64,000 nucleotides of DNA from positions 248,001 through 312,000 of the forward strand of contig NZ_BJOG01000005.1 in assembly GCF_006540085.1 (NCBI RefSeq), in the 5' to 3' direction. The position numbers were made by a program, and so were the translations under genes. The notes below the pieces were generated by a model. That model saw only the letters and a program-made list of their open reading frames with translations. It had not been told where the DNA came from and did not search any database. Of the stretch, positions 63,120 to 64,000 are shown piece after piece. How positions within the stretch are numbered: the stretch's first letter is position 1; each line of letters starts with the position of its first letter. The DNA comes from Microbacterium oxydans (GTDB lineage Bacteria; Actinomycetota; Actinomycetes; Actinomycetales; Microbacteriaceae).

Positions 63120-64000
63120 CAGGACTCCACGGGTGTCGGATCGGGTTCGGCATCCGCAGCACTGCGGCGGGTGGGGCTCAAGGTGACGACGAGGCAGGCG
63201 GCGATGCCCAGGACGCCGAAGCCGACGCCGGGCAGGTACTGGCCTGGCCAGTCCTCCCGTGCGCCCACGTACATCATCAGGACCGCCAGGGAGACGACAG
63301 CCGTCCAGGCGTAGAAGATCAGCACGGCGTCGCGGTCCCGGTGGCCGAGATCGAGCATGCGGTGATGCAGGTGCTTGCGGTCGGGCGAGAAGGGCGAGCG
63401 TCCCGCGCTCATCCGCCGGAGCACCGCGAGGCCGAAGTCCAGCAGCGGCAGCAGCACCACGAGCAACGGGAGCAGGATCGGCAGGAACGCACCGACCAGC
63501 TGCGACCGGCCGAGACGCTCGGGGTCGAGGGCCGACGGGTCCATCTGGCCGGTGATCGCGATCGCGGACGTGGCCATGAGGAGGCCGATCACCAGTGCTC
63601 CCGAGTCGCCCATGAAGATCTTGGCCGGGCTCCAGTTCAAGGGCAGGAACCCGAGGCACGCACCGATGAGGACCGCCGCAAGGAACGTCGAGAGGTTGAA
63701 GTAGCTGGAGGCCCCGGAGTCGCGCGTGAAGATGTATGAGTAGGCGAAGAAGACGCCGTTGGAGATCAGGCACACACCGGCCACGAGGCCGTCGAGGCCG
63801 TCGATGAAGTTCACCGCGTTCATCACGATGACGATCGCGAACATCGTGATGGTGATGCTCAGCCAGCTGGACACGACGATGAGGTCGCCGAACGGCAGCG
63901 AGAGGATCTGCAGTCCGCCGCCGACCGTGATGACGCCGGCGGCGAGGAACTGCGCGCCCAGCTTGATCATCCAGTCGATGTCCCAGAGGTCGTCGACCAC
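63119..64000 (-). CDS. WecA/MraY-like glycosyl-1-phosphate transferase, N-terminus outside window
   Basis: The C-terminal 293 residues of a polyprenyl-phosphate sugar-1-phosphate transferase; the frame continues past the window end, so its N-terminus is missing. Conserved blocks: DDLWDIDW near the edge, MNAVNFIDGLDGLVAG (catalytic Asp residues), AKIFMGDSGALVIG and SPDRKHLHHRMLDLGH (the HxHHR motif of the WecA group). About eight helices remain. WecA-type enzymes start the linkage unit of cell-wall polymers such as arabinogalactan or teichoic acids. It commonly lies ahead of the atp operon in actinobacteria. Confidence 0.9.
   Translation of the reverse strand: MVDDLWDIDWMIKLGAQFLAAGVITVGGGLQILSLPFGDLIVVSSWLSITITMFAIVIVMNAVNFIDGLDGLVAGVCLISNGVFFAYSYIFTRDSGASSYFNLSTFLAAVLIGACLGFLPLNWSPAKIFMGDSGALVIGLLMATSAIAITGQMDPSALDPERLGRSQLVGAFLPILLPLLVVLLPLLDFGLAVLRRMSAGRSPFSPDRKHLHHRMLDLGHRDRDAVLIFYAWTAVVSLAVLMMYVGAREDWPGQYLPGVGFGVLGIAACLVVTLSPTRRSAADAEPDPTPVES

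Overview
The window is a 64 kb piece of a high-GC actinobacterial chromosome. Gene order and protein style fit a member of the Microbacteriaceae, most likely Microbacterium; that placement is inference, because no rRNA or other phylogenetic marker was compared. Coding density is very high: no stretch over 300 bases lacks a gene, and I see no tRNA, rRNA, IS element, prophage or CRISPR array.

Most conserved housekeeping genes lie on the minus strand and run through the window in a familiar actinobacterial order: wecA-like, atpI-like and atpBEFHAGDC (64.0-55.7 kb), then dxr, the M50 site-2 protease and ispG (46.4-36.8 kb), proS (32.8 kb), nusA-ylxR-infB-rbfA (24.5-19.8 kb), and truB ... ribF (15.9-13.2 kb). 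The joints of this backbone are filled by other genes, often on the plus strand: a YcnI copper protein with a membrane partner, a MurE ligase, pyroglutamyl peptidase, a fused anthranilate synthase, an RNB nuclease, a peptidase/permease/TetR module, an amine oxidase, mutY and a LuxR-type regulator. rimP, usually next to nusA, is not there. Metabolic genes fill the 1-13 kb end: aspartase, PitA phosphate transporter, oligopeptidase B, phosphofructokinase and an SNF2 helicase.

Several regulatory structures can be read directly. (i) At least sixteen start codons have a TANNNT -10 hexamer 6-7 nt upstream, the signature of leaderless transcription. (ii) The anthranilate synthase gene is preceded by a complete trp attenuator: an 11-codon leader peptide with tandem Trp codons, overlapping 1:2, 2:3 and 3:4 pairings, and a terminator hairpin. 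(iii) A P1-family peptidase and an APC permease diverge around two TGAA-N4-TGTTCA operator-like sites, each over a predicted -10 box, with a TetR gene just downstream. (iv) Convergent gene ends are commonly closed by long perfect hairpins.

Oddities: a type VII secretion-type FtsK/EccC ATPase split by an apparent 1-nt frameshift with no substrate genes nearby; atpB and the LuxR gene whose coding sequence appears to begin upstream of any ATG/GTG/TTG; a MurE whose usual DNPR substrate motif reads HHPR; and a short 3' remnant of a nucleotidyltransferase-like gene. I found nothing that clearly qualifies as a wholly new system; the best leads are listed as findings.
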